Below are positions 15,068-22,860 of a stretch of DNA of 25,275 nucleotides, in pieces; the stretch's first letter is position 1, and each line of letters opens with the position of its first letter. The stretch is taken from the NCBI GenBank assembly GCA_964639525.1, contig CAZXDS010000024.1, forward strand, positions 1 through 25,275. The letters are read 5' to 3'. The position numbers and the translations under genes were made by a program. Below the pieces are notes generated by a model. That model was not told the DNA's origin, searched no databases, and was given only the letters and a program-made list of their open reading frames with translations. Origin of the DNA: CAZXDS01 sp964639525. GTDB taxonomy: Bacteria > Bacteroidota > Ignavibacteria > Ignavibacteriales > Melioribacteraceae.

Positions 15068-15907
15068 TCACCTTAATGAATTTAAAACTATTTTAAAATA
15101 ATCAATTTTTGTTAAAAAAGGGCGATTACTTAAAACATCAAAATTATTTCCTTCTATTTTATTCAAAATTGCTTCTCCTCCTTTTACAGTCAAAACTATT
15201 TGACGTTTCAAATTTCGCGGAAGTTTTGGAAAAAGTTTTTTGCCTTCATTAAAAAGATTTCGAGCTCTATCTACTTGAAATTTCATTAACATTTTTAATT
15301 CAGAACTTGTTTCAGTTAGTGAGAACAATTTCTCATCAACATTGTATTTTAACATTTCATCCTTGGGCAAGTATATTCTTCCCTTTTCATCAAAATCCAT
15401 TTTCGTATCCTGATAAAAATTTGTCAATTGTAGTGCTGTACAGATAGCATCTGAATATTCGTTAGCTTTTTCATCAAAAACACCAAAAATTTCTAAAAGA
15501 ATTCTTCCAACCGGATTCGCCGAGTTTGAGCAATATTCAAGGACTTCCGAATAATTATTAAATCTACTTTTAAAAATATCTAGCTCAAAAGCATTTAGTA
15601 AATTCAAAAAATATTCGGAAGTTATATGCTTTTCTCTTATTGTGTTGTAAAGTGCCTGCCAAAATGGAGTTTCATATCTTTCAGATAAAGCGGAATTAAA
15701 TAGTCTGCGGTAATCATTTAATTTTTCTAGTCTTACTTCCTTTGTAAAGATTCCTTCGTCAGCAATATCATCAGCCTGTCTTGCAAACTGATAAACAACA
15801 GCAATATGCTTACGAAGTTTTGCGGGAATAAAAAAAGAAATCACCGGAAAGTTTTCGTAATGCGATTTTGTGAATCGAATGGCTTGTTTATATGCTGCAT
15901 TGAGCAT
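15068..15907 (-). CDS. hpnC: Hydroxysqualene synthase HpnC
   Basis: 279 residues, same fold as HpnD but of the HpnC subgroup: HYENFPVISFFIPAKLRKHI near the N-terminus, first Asp-rich motif YQFARQADDIADEG, CSNSANPVGRILLEIFG, and second motif LQLTNFYQDTKMDFDEKGRI. It converts presqualene diphosphate to hydroxysqualene, which HpnE then reduces. The ATG at 15907 has AAGGG (15914-15918) six bases upstream. It is the first of three tightly linked genes, ten bases before hpnD, and follows a tRNA-Leu on the same strand. The order hpnC-hpnD-hpnE is the classic one in hopanoid producers. Confidence 0.92.
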   Translation of the reverse strand: MLNAAYKQAIRFTKSHYENFPVISFFIPAKLRKHIAVVYQFARQADDIADEGIFTKEVRLEKLNDYRRLFNSALSERYETPFWQALYNTIREKHITSEYFLNLLNAFELDIFKSRFNNYSEVLEYCSNSANPVGRILLEIFGVFDEKANEYSDAICTALQLTNFYQDTKMDFDEKGRIYLPKDEMLKYNVDEKLFSLTETSSELKMLMKFQVDRARNLFNEGKKLFPKLPRNLKRQIVLTVKGGEAILNKIEGNNFDVLSNRPFLTKIDYFKIVLNSLR

Positions 15908-15961
15908 TCATTTCCCTTACCTGAAAAAAGACAAATATTTTATTTTGAAGTTAAACATTAA

Positions 15962-15975
15962 CACTCTTAAGAGTG
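15962..15975. other. Perfect palindrome at the 3' end of tRNA-Leu
   Basis: CACTCTT-AAGAGTG is a 14-base perfect palindrome overlapping the last two bases of the tRNA-Leu gene. In the transcript it could fold beyond the tRNA and affect 3' processing or termination. There is no T run, so it is not a good intrinsic terminator. Confidence 0.35.
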
Positions 15976-16057
15976 CCCGAAGGGGGACTCGAACCCCCAT
16001 GTCGTTACCGACACTAGACCCTGAACCTAGCGCGTCTACCAATTTCGCCATTCGGGC
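15974..16057 (-). tRNA. tRNA-Leu (anticodon CAG)
   Basis: 84 bases on the minus strand. The acceptor stem GCCCGAA pairs with TTCGGGC. The D arm is GCG...TTGGTAGA...CGC. The anticodon stem CTAGG/TCTAG holds the loop TTCAGGG, so the anticodon is CAG (reads CUG). There is a long variable arm TGTCGGTAACGACA, as expected for tRNA-Leu. The T arm is GGGGG-TTCGAGT-CCCCC with discriminator A. CCA is not encoded. It lies 27 bases downstream of the PBP gene stop on the same strand with no good promoter seen in the gap, so it may be processed from the PBP transcript. Confidence 0.96.
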
Positions 16058-16084
16058 AAAAATATAAATATTTTCTAATTGTGT

Positions 16085-18400
16085 CTAATCTTCTATCTCA
16101 ACAGCTTCATGTGCAGTAGAATCGATGAAAAGATATCTATCAAATAATTTAATAGTTGTATCTCTATCCGCGTTAAATAAAGGAGGCAAATCCCGAACAT
16201 TGATTATGTCTCTATATTTTCCTGAAGAACAATCCTCTGAATATAATTTCGGGTCTCCTAACACAAAAATAGATTCTTTACAAAAACTCACGGTAACTAC
16301 ATCGCCGCTCTCAGGAGCTTCAAAATACTCCAATGGCAATTCATCATCAAGCTGTTGATAAACATCGTGCATAAACATTCCCCAAATTGGCAAAGCTGCA
16401 TGTGAACCGGTTCCGTAATTTCCTGTAAATGAAACTCGCTGATCGTCAAATCCGACCCATACCCCGCCTGCAAGCTGCGGCGTAAAACCCAGGAACCATG
16501 TATCTGCAAAACCCTGAGTAGTTCCCGTTTTCCCACCGGCAGGACGATAGAAATTATAAATTGATCGAACGTGGCTGCCTGTTCCTGAATTCATCACGGT
16601 CTGAAGCATATTTGTCATAATGTAGGCTGTTTCTTCTGAAAGTGCCTCTCTCGTTTTGGGACCAAATGTGTCTATAATAATTCCATCTTTATCTTCAATT
16701 TTCAAGATTGAAATCGGTGAATTGTAAATTCCATGGTTTGCTAAGGTAGCATAAACTGAAGTCATTTCTAAAGGAGTTACTCCCGATGTTCCTCCAAGCG
16801 ATATGGCAGGAAGCAATTCTAATCTGCTATTAATTCCCATTTTATAAGCATAACGACCAATCTGAGGCAATTTAACGTGCCCTTCAATTATTAAACGTGC
16901 GGCAACAATGTTTAGTGAATGTCTGAGTCCATCTCTGAGCGTAGTAAACCCTCCTGTTGATTTGCCAAAATTCTGCGGACTCCACTCATTATGTCCCTCA
17001 GTATATGAAAATCTTTGATTGAGGATCGGATAAGCCGGATACAACCCGTTATCAATAGCACAAGTATAAACAATAGGTTTAAATGAAGAACCCGGTTGTC
17101 TGTGAATTTGTGTTACATGATTTAAGCCATAGTTGAAAGTTTGATCACGTCCTCCAACCATCACCTTTATTTCCCCGTCTCTAACATCAAGTACAACAAA
17201 TCCAACTTCAATTCTTTGTGCAATTTGCTGAACAGAATCGACAAAAGCAGTATTCTTCTTTAGCCTCGAATATATTTTCCTTTTATCCTGCTTTGTTTTT
17301 GCCTTTTTATAATCAGTTCTGTTTTTTATTGCCTTGTCAAGCAACGACTTTAATAAAGGTCGGTTTTGACGCCAATTCCACAATTTATCAAATTTAATTT
17401 GAAAATTATCGAGATGGGTTTTAGTAGCATTCAACGCAATTTCCTGCATCCTCATATCGATAGATGTATAAATTGTTAATCCGTCTTCATATAAATTAAA
17501 ATGATATTTTTTTGCCAGTTTGACCATTTGTTGTCGAACATACTCAACAAAGCCGGGCGCTTTATGGCTGATAAAACCTTTACGCATTGCACTTACCGCA
17601 ACATCAATCGGTTCGCTTTTATATTGCCGGTATGCATCCTTTTTTAAAAAGCCTGTACTAACCATATTAAACATCACAAGATTTCTTCGCCTCATTGCCC
17701 TATCGTAATGCCTAACCGGATCATATAACACAGATGAATTGAGAAGAGCAATTAAAGTGGCAGCTTCAGGAACAGTTAATTGGCTTGACGTTTTATTAAA
17801 ATATACTCTTGCTGCAGTCTCGATGCCATATGCTCCGTGCCCAAAGTAGGAGTTATTAAAATACATCTCCAAAATTTCTTCTTTTGAATACGTTTTTTCA
17901 ATTTGAATAGCAGTTATCCACTCTCGCATTTTTCGTACAATTTTATCGGAGAAAGATTCTCGCTGAATTCGCAAATCGTAAAGATTTTTAGCCAATTGTT
18001 GCGTTATTGTACTTCCGCCCTGCAGTTCGCCAAAGAAGATTGTTTTAACTACAGCCTTAACAAATCTATCAAGATCAACTCCCCAATGTTTGTAAAATTT
18101 TCTGTCTTCAGTTGAAATTAATTCATTAATCACAAATTTAGGCAAGCTGTCCAAGTTGGTTTCAATTCTATTTTCCCTGAAAAATCTTCCTATTAATTCA
18201 CCATCCGCACTAAAAACCGTGCTTGCTAATTTTGCCTTTGGATTTTCTAATTCTTCTAATGAAGGTAAACCTTGTGAAATATATTCTGCAAAAAAGAATA
18301 ATCCGGAAATTATTATTATAATTATCAATGAAAAGGCTGACCAAAATAAAGCCCGACCTTTTTTAGATTTTTTAATTTTTTTTACTCTCTTTTTCGCCAT
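16085..18400 (-). CDS. Class A penicillin-binding protein (PBP1-type, GT51 + transpeptidase)
   Basis: 771 residues. A short Lys/Arg-rich cytoplasmic tail and one membrane helix (about 17-39) are followed by a GT51 glycosyltransferase domain: STEDRKFYKHWGVD with catalytic E98, QGGSTITQQLAKNLY, EEILEMYFNNSYFGHGAYGI. The penicillin-binding transpeptidase domain has the SxxK motif S438-S-F-K441, SLNIVAARL (SxN) and K624-T-G. The enzyme polymerises lipid II glycan and cross-links stem peptides in the periplasm. Start: ATG 18400, one base after the lpxH stop, is chosen; a TTG at 18415 would add five residues within lpxH. The overlap region AGTGGA can serve as ribosome-binding site. It is probably co-transcribed with lpxH. 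It resembles PBP1A/PBP2c-like enzymes; a finer name is not justified. Confidence 0.96.
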   Translation of the reverse strand: MAKKRVKKIKKSKKGRALFWSAFSLIIIIIISGLFFFAEYISQGLPSLEELENPKAKLASTVFSADGELIGRFFRENRIETNLDSLPKFVINELISTEDRKFYKHWGVDLDRFVKAVVKTIFFGELQGGSTITQQLAKNLYDLRIQRESFSDKIVRKMREWITAIQIEKTYSKEEILEMYFNNSYFGHGAYGIETAARVYFNKTSSQLTVPEAATLIALLNSSVLYDPVRHYDRAMRRRNLVMFNMVSTGFLKKDAYRQYKSEPIDVAVSAMRKGFISHKAPGFVEYVRQQMVKLAKKYHFNLYEDGLTIYTSIDMRMQEIALNATKTHLDNFQIKFDKLWNWRQNRPLLKSLLDKAIKNRTDYKKAKTKQDKRKIYSRLKKNTAFVDSVQQIAQRIEVGFVVLDVRDGEIKVMVGGRDQTFNYGLNHVTQIHRQPGSSFKPIVYTCAIDNGLYPAYPILNQRFSYTEGHNEWSPQNFGKSTGGFTTLRDGLRHSLNIVAARLIIEGHVKLPQIGRYAYKMGINSRLELLPAISLGGTSGVTPLEMTSVYATLANHGIYNSPISILKIEDKDGIIIDTFGPKTREALSEETAYIMTNMLQTVMNSGTGSHVRSIYNFYRPAGGKTGTTQGFADTWFLGFTPQLAGGVWVGFDDQRVSFTGNYGTGSHAALPIWGMFMHDVYQQLDDELPLEYFEAPESGDVVTVSFCKESIFVLGDPKLYSEDCSSGKYRDIINVRDLPPLFNADRDTTIKLFDRYLFIDSTAHEAVEIED

Positions 18401-18401
18401 T

Positions 18402-19127
18402 CTAATTCCACTCAATTACCTCAAAACTTTCACCATCAAATTTACCATAGCATGGTTTTGAGAGCCAAGTTCCAAGGTTGATATAATAACCGCTTTTGTA
18501 ACTTTCATATTTTCGCTGATGAGTATGCCCAAATAAAACATAATCAAAGCCGCTTTCTATTTTAATTTTTGCAGCTTCAAATAATCCGTCATCCGCTCCG
18601 TAATCTTTTTCTTCTGTGTAATTTCTGCTTGTTCTGCTGAACAAACTTGCGAGCCAAATTCCAAAATCAGGATGAATTAAAGAATACAGCCATTGAAAAA
18701 AATTATTTCGCAAAACCTTTTTTAAAATTTTATATCCCAAATCGTTTTTAACAAGCCCGTCACCGTGAGCTAAAAAAAACTTTTTCCCAAATATATCTGT
18801 TGTTATTGCATCTTCAAATACACGCATGCCCAAATCTTTCGAAAAAAAATCTCTGTGCATAAAATCATGATTTCCAATTATATAATGAAGTTTTAAACCT
18901 GAATCTACTAAACTTTTTAAGGCTGAAAATGTATTAAAATATCCGCGTTGAATTACTCTTCGATACTCAAACCAGTAGTCAAACAAATCACCGAGGATAA
19001 ACAACTCACTTGCTTCCTTTTCAGCGAATTGCAGAAAAGAAACAAATTTTTTCTCAAGTTCAAGTTCTTTGTCTTTTGATTGAAGCCCAAAATGTAAATC
19101 GGAAATAAAAAATACAGGTTTATTCAC
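18402..19127 (-). CDS. lpxH: UDP-2,3-diacylglucosamine diphosphatase LpxH-like
   Basis: 241 residues of the calcineurin-like metallophosphoesterase fold: ISDLHFG (D10, H12), ILGDLFDYW (D47), IIGNHDFMHRD (N86, H87), FLAHGDG (H121) and LFGHTHQRK (H201, H203). The GDLFDYWFEYR and GNHDF...HGDGL blocks are typical of LpxH and its homologues, which hydrolyse UDP-2,3-diacylglucosamine to lipid X and UMP at the inner membrane in lipid A synthesis. The start codon is GTG 19127, a few bases before the DLH motif strand, with no strong ribosome-binding site. It lies 37 bases after the aminopeptidase gene and one base before the PBP gene. An LpxH2-like or unrelated phosphoesterase remains possible. Confidence 0.87.
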   Translation of the reverse strand: MNKPVFFISDLHFGLQSKDKELELEKKFVSFLQFAEKEASELFILGDLFDYWFEYRRVIQRGYFNTFSALKSLVDSGLKLHYIIGNHDFMHRDFFSKDLGMRVFEDAITTDIFGKKFFLAHGDGLVKNDLGYKILKKVLRNNFFQWLYSLIHPDFGIWLASLFSRTSRNYTEEKDYGADDGLFEAAKIKIESGFDYVLFGHTHQRKYESYKSGYYINLGTWLSKPCYGKFDGESFEVIEWN

Positions 19128-19164
19128 TATAATAAAGATTTAATTTCAAACTATAAAGATAAAA

Positions 19165-20892
19165 TTATTCTTTTAATTTTTCAGTTCTTTTATTTTTTGC
19201 AAGAAGCCAATTTTTTCTATCTAATTCAATATTCTTAACAGGATAATTGAATTTGCAAACAATTAACGTATCTCGGGAATAGATATTAAAAGTACTATCT
19301 ACAAAAGGTTGTCCGTCGAAATCAAATCTAACGTCAAGTGGAAAATGATATGTACTGAAACCTTTTTGTGTTTGTAATAATTTCAAAATCGATTGACTCT
19401 TTCCGTTTGAATCAATTTTATTTTCAATTTTATAGTTTAAGTGAATTATTCCTGTCCCTTTAAAAACCCACTGATTAAAAAAGTAATCCAGATTTCTATT
19501 CGAAATTTTTTCACATAACTTCTTAAAATCTAAAGTTGAAGCATTGTGATACTCATATTTTTTAAAATAACATTTTAGAATCAAATTAAAATTTTTATCT
19601 CCAACTTCCTTTCTAAGCATATGAAGCACCCACGAACCTTTGTTATATATAAGTTTGCTGAATAATGCAGTTCCGGGATTGTACAACGTCCCATTGTCAA
19701 ACTCACCAAACTTAGATGTCATTGTTGAACTAAGAGCATCGTAACCCGATTGATATTCCCAGAATAAGGCTTCGGAATATGTTGCAAAACCTTCGTTTAG
19801 CCAAACATCTTTCCACGTCTTGGGACTAACAGCATCGCCCCACCATTGATGCGCCAACTCGTGCACATAAATATCTTTGAAAAATCCTTTACCGGAAACC
19901 AGTCTCTCCCCTATTCCCGTGATAGTTTGATGTTCCATTGCTCCCATATTCCAAAGAAATTCTGCTACGCCATACTTTTCTTTTACAAAAGGATATTCTC
20001 CAAATTTGTTAGCAAAAAATTTGAGAGCGGGCAAATTTATTGCAAAATCATTTTTGGCATTTTTTAAATGCTTTGGAAATGCGTAAAATTTTATCGGCAT
20101 TTGTTCACCGTTTTTAGTTGTGTAGCTTTCCTCAAATTCAGAGTAATCTGCCGAATAAAAACAAATCAAATAGGTTGAAATTGGATATTCTGTTTTCCAA
20201 TGATATGTTCTTCTCTTCCCTTTTGTCTTAACACTAATTAGTTTTCCGTTTGAAACAGAAACTTTTGAGGAATCGTTTGTAATAAAAATATCAGCCGTTG
20301 CTTTGTCAGTCGGTTTATCATTACAAGGGAACCAAGTGGAAGCATAAATAGGTTCACTCAGAGAGTAAACAACCGATTTTTTATCAAACTCACCAAACTC
20401 AAATGAGCCGAATCCAAGACTTTGCGGAGTCCCTTCATAAATTATAGAAACTAAGAAAGTATCGTTTTTTGATAAATGTTTTTCAATTGAAATTGTTTTC
20501 TCGTGTTGATTAAACATTATATTATTTGAGTTTAACATTACTGATGACACTTTCATGTTATCATAAAAATTCAAATCCAATGAACTGATTGCAGAATCAA
20601 CCACAACGCCGCTAATGATTACATTCCCTTTCAATAATTTTTTATCAGGGAATAAATTTAGTCGGATGTTGTAATGTTTAACATCAATAAATTTTTGATT
20701 TTTTGAATAATAATTCGAGAGTGCGTCTTCCGAAACAATGTTACCTTGAAACCCAACTGTAACAATTTTTTTTAGATTGCTAAATTGATTAACTAATTTT
20801 TCAATCGGATTGAAGAAAACCAATATCAATCCAAATAGAGTTAAAAAAATGATTAGAAATATTAGTAATTTATTATTGTTCTTGACTTTCAT
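19165..20892 (-). CDS. Membrane-anchored M1-family metallo-aminopeptidase
   Basis: 575 residues. One N-terminal hydrophobic segment (LLIFLIIFLTLFGLILVFF, about 9-27) acts as signal anchor or uncleaved signal. The M1 N-terminal beta domain has SEPIYASTWFPCNDKPTDKA. The catalytic domain has the exopeptidase motif GAMEHQ (317-322; many M1 enzymes have GAMEN), the zinc site H344-E-L-A-H348 with third ligand E367 in WLNEGFAT (the HExxHx18E pattern), and the transition-state Tyr block LIYNKGSWVLHMLR. It should release N-terminal amino acids from peptides in the periplasm or at the cell surface. It is shorter than PepN-type enzymes, lacking the long C-terminal helical domain, and closer to the leukotriene-A4-hydrolase-sized group. 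It is the first gene of the minus-strand block and divergent from glgC. Confidence 0.92.
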   Translation of the reverse strand: MKVKNNNKLLIFLIIFLTLFGLILVFFNPIEKLVNQFSNLKKIVTVGFQGNIVSEDALSNYYSKNQKFIDVKHYNIRLNLFPDKKLLKGNVIISGVVVDSAISSLDLNFYDNMKVSSVMLNSNNIMFNQHEKTISIEKHLSKNDTFLVSIIYEGTPQSLGFGSFEFGEFDKKSVVYSLSEPIYASTWFPCNDKPTDKATADIFITNDSSKVSVSNGKLISVKTKGKRRTYHWKTEYPISTYLICFYSADYSEFEESYTTKNGEQMPIKFYAFPKHLKNAKNDFAINLPALKFFANKFGEYPFVKEKYGVAEFLWNMGAMEHQTITGIGERLVSGKGFFKDIYVHELAHQWWGDAVSPKTWKDVWLNEGFATYSEALFWEYQSGYDALSSTMTSKFGEFDNGTLYNPGTALFSKLIYNKGSWVLHMLRKEVGDKNFNLILKCYFKKYEYHNASTLDFKKLCEKISNRNLDYFFNQWVFKGTGIIHLNYKIENKIDSNGKSQSILKLLQTQKGFSTYHFPLDVRFDFDGQPFVDSTFNIYSRDTLIVCKFNYPVKNIELDRKNWLLAKNKRTEKLKE

Positions 20893-20979
20893 TTTTGCAA
20901 ATGCTAAATATCAATTATGAAATTTGAAATTTTGAATGAGAATCATTAAAAATTTATCGGAAACTTTAATAACCCGTTT

Positions 20980-21015
20980 TGTCATTCTGTCCGGCAGTTG
21001 CCGGACAGAATGACA
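20980..21015. repeat. Perfect 17-bp inverted repeat with 2-base loop
   Basis: The arms at 20980-20996 (TGTCATTCTGTCCGGCA) and 20999-21015 are exact reverse complements around GT. A further AACCC (20971-20975) and GGGTT (21024-21028) could add an outer pair. It lies midway between the divergent aminopeptidase and glgC starts, so it is not a terminator between converging genes. GTCATTC...GAATGAC termini recall intergenic palindromes common in FCB-group genomes, and the block GTCATTCCG at 6128-6136 is similar. Confidence 0.9.
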
Positions 21016-21115
21016 TTATTCTTTGGGTTTTTCAAAGACTTCCATAAAATGGACATAATTCTAAATTCAAACTTTGAATTTCTAAAATCTAACTTCAAAA
21101 TACAATGAGAAAATT

Positions 21116-22354
21116 ATGGCTTTTACAGGTTCAGAACTAATCCGTTCAAGTTTAACAATGATTTTGGCAGGAGGAATCGGGCAGCGACTTTATCCTTTAA
21201 CTATGGAAAGGACAAAACCATCTGTTCCATTCGGCGGTAAATATAGAATCATTGATTTTGCTTTATCAAATTGTTTAAACTCCGGTCTTCGTAAAATTTA
21301 TCTGCTCACTCAATACAAGTCGGATTCACTTAGTCGCCATATTTATGAAGCATGGAACATTTTCAATCCGGAACTGAATGAATTTGTATATCCTATTCCC
21401 CCACAGCAGAAAAGAAACAATAACTGGTATATGGGAACGGCGGACGCAATTCATCAAAATATTAATTTAATTGAGGACAATAATTTCAAGTGGGTCATTG
21501 TTCTTTCCGGCGATCATATTTATAAAATGGACTATTTAAAAATGCTCCAATATCATGTTCAGAAAGGCGCCGATATGTCCATATCAAGTATTTATGTTAA
21601 AACCGAAGAAGCAAACCGCTTTGGAGTTTTGGAAATTGATGCTGATTATCGAGTTAAATCCTTTATTGAAAAGCCAACAAAACCACCGGAAGCTCCCGAC
21701 AATCCGGGGTTTTCATTTGTTAATATGGGCATTTATATTTTCAATGCTTCCACTTTATTAAGAGTTCTAAAAAAAATGGAAGAGGAAAAAATTAACCACA
21801 CTGATTTTGGGAAGAACGTAATTCCATTTATGTTAAAAAATAAAAATGATGTTTATTCATATCGTTTTGTTGATGAAAACAGAAAGCATGAACCTTATTG
21901 GGTTGATGTTGGAACTATGGAAAGTTATTATCAAGCGAGTATGGACTTGATAAGTGTTACTCCGCAGTTCAACCTTTATGATACTCATTGGCCAATCAGG
22001 ACAAAACAAATTCAGCTTCCTCCTGTTAAAACACTTTCACACGAAGGTGAGCGTGTCGGTCGTGCACACAATTCGCTTGTTACAGACGGCTCAATTATAT
22101 CAGGCGGATATGTAGAACGGTCGATTATTGGACCTAATGTAAGAGTAAACAGCTATAGCCATATTCAAGATTCTATAATTATGGATAACTGCGATATTGG
22201 GCGACATGCTAAAATTAGACGTGCAATTATAGATAAGAACGTTACAATACCGGAAGGTGAAAAAATTGGTTACAATAATGAACATGACAAAAAACGCTTT
22301 ACCGTAACTGAATCAGGAATAGTGGTTGTTCCTAAAAATTATATTTTTGAATAG
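21116..22354 (+). CDS. glgC: Glucose-1-phosphate adenylyltransferase
   Basis: 412 residues. It makes ADP-glucose from glucose 1-phosphate and ATP, the committed step of glycogen synthesis. The N-terminal nucleotidyltransferase domain shows MILAGGIGQRLYPLTMERTK (15-34), PFGGKYRIIDFALSNCLNSG, WYMGTADAIHQN, and SGDHIYKMDY with catalytic D133. FGVLEIDAD...FIEKPTKPPE carries the sugar-phosphate Lys, and YWVDVGTMESYYQASMDL follows. The C-terminus is a left-handed beta-helix (SIISGGYVERSIIGPNVRVN, then IMDNCDIGRHAKIRRAIIDK). The length is normal for bacterial GlgC. The ATG at 21116 is preceded by a weak GAGA; a closer ATG at 21105 is out of frame. No other glycogen genes are nearby. Confidence 0.96.
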   Translation: MAFTGSELIRSSLTMILAGGIGQRLYPLTMERTKPSVPFGGKYRIIDFALSNCLNSGLRKIYLLTQYKSDSLSRHIYEAWNIFNPELNEFVYPIPPQQKRNNNWYMGTADAIHQNINLIEDNNFKWVIVLSGDHIYKMDYLKMLQYHVQKGADMSISSIYVKTEEANRFGVLEIDADYRVKSFIEKPTKPPEAPDNPGFSFVNMGIYIFNASTLLRVLKKMEEEKINHTDFGKNVIPFMLKNKNDVYSYRFVDENRKHEPYWVDVGTMESYYQASMDLISVTPQFNLYDTHWPIRTKQIQLPPVKTLSHEGERVGRAHNSLVTDGSIISGGYVERSIIGPNVRVNSYSHIQDSIIMDNCDIGRHAKIRRAIIDKNVTIPEGEKIGYNNEHDKKRFTVTESGIVVVPKNYIFE

Positions 22355-22860
22355 AATATTTTTTGAACAACATTCTTATAATTTAATTTATTAGGCTAAG
22401 TTCTAATAATAACAGCATTATTAGTCTATCAATAATTACGATTTAGCGTCTCTTAAAAGAGACGGCAATTAGCGTAACCGTTTCCCGATACGGGTCCGCG
22501 ACAACGGTTTTAGCGTTTTTCACACAGCCTCTTTATGCAACGGGTCTAAAAAACAAAACATAGCAATGGCTTTTGCCACATCTACATTTTAAGATTTTTT
22601 TCAATATTTCTTAAGTTGACAACAGCGTTACAGACAATCTACGTTACAATTTTAGAACACATTAATTATGTCTGTTTTTTGTACGTTCAACCTGTTATAA
22701 ATATGAGAATATGCTGTCGTAAACAGAACCTATCCATTTTTTATTGAATTGTGGACTATTAAAATATGTTTACTGAATAGTTCAATATTTTTTTGCACTC
22801 TAAATTCATTTCATTTTATTAACTTTTATGTATCGGTTTTAAATTATCTAATACAAAAAA
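22355..22860. repeat. Intergenic gap with hairpins and repeat modules shared with 6500-6910
   Basis: About 500 bases without a credible gene. After glgC comes an AT-rich hairpin CTAATAAT-AACAGC-ATTATTAG (22403-22424) without a T run, perhaps the glgC transcript end. Then follow CGTCTCTT-AA-AAGAGACG (22447-22464), a stem AACCGTT...AACGGTT (22476-22509) enclosing CCCG-ATA-CGGG, TTTATGCAACGGGTCTA (22531 on) and ATGGCTTTTGCCACAT (22565 on). TTAGCG occurs three times (22443, 22469, 22510). Each of these modules has a relative in 6550-6907. From 22600 to 22860 I see only plain AT-rich sequence; a TTGACA at 22616-22621 lacks a well-spaced -10 box. Confidence 0.65.

Noticed and set aside
12929..15907. 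C30 carotenoid (CrtM/CrtN-type) pathway instead of squalene
   Set aside because: Two different synthase-fold proteins with separate HpnC and HpnD signatures plus the oxidoreductase in the classic order fit squalene synthesis better; CrtM/CrtN would need only one synthase.
18401..18415. TTG start of the PBP gene at 18415
   Set aside because: An ATG at 18400 one base after the lpxH stop is the more usual start and gives the expected Lys/Arg-rich N-terminus.
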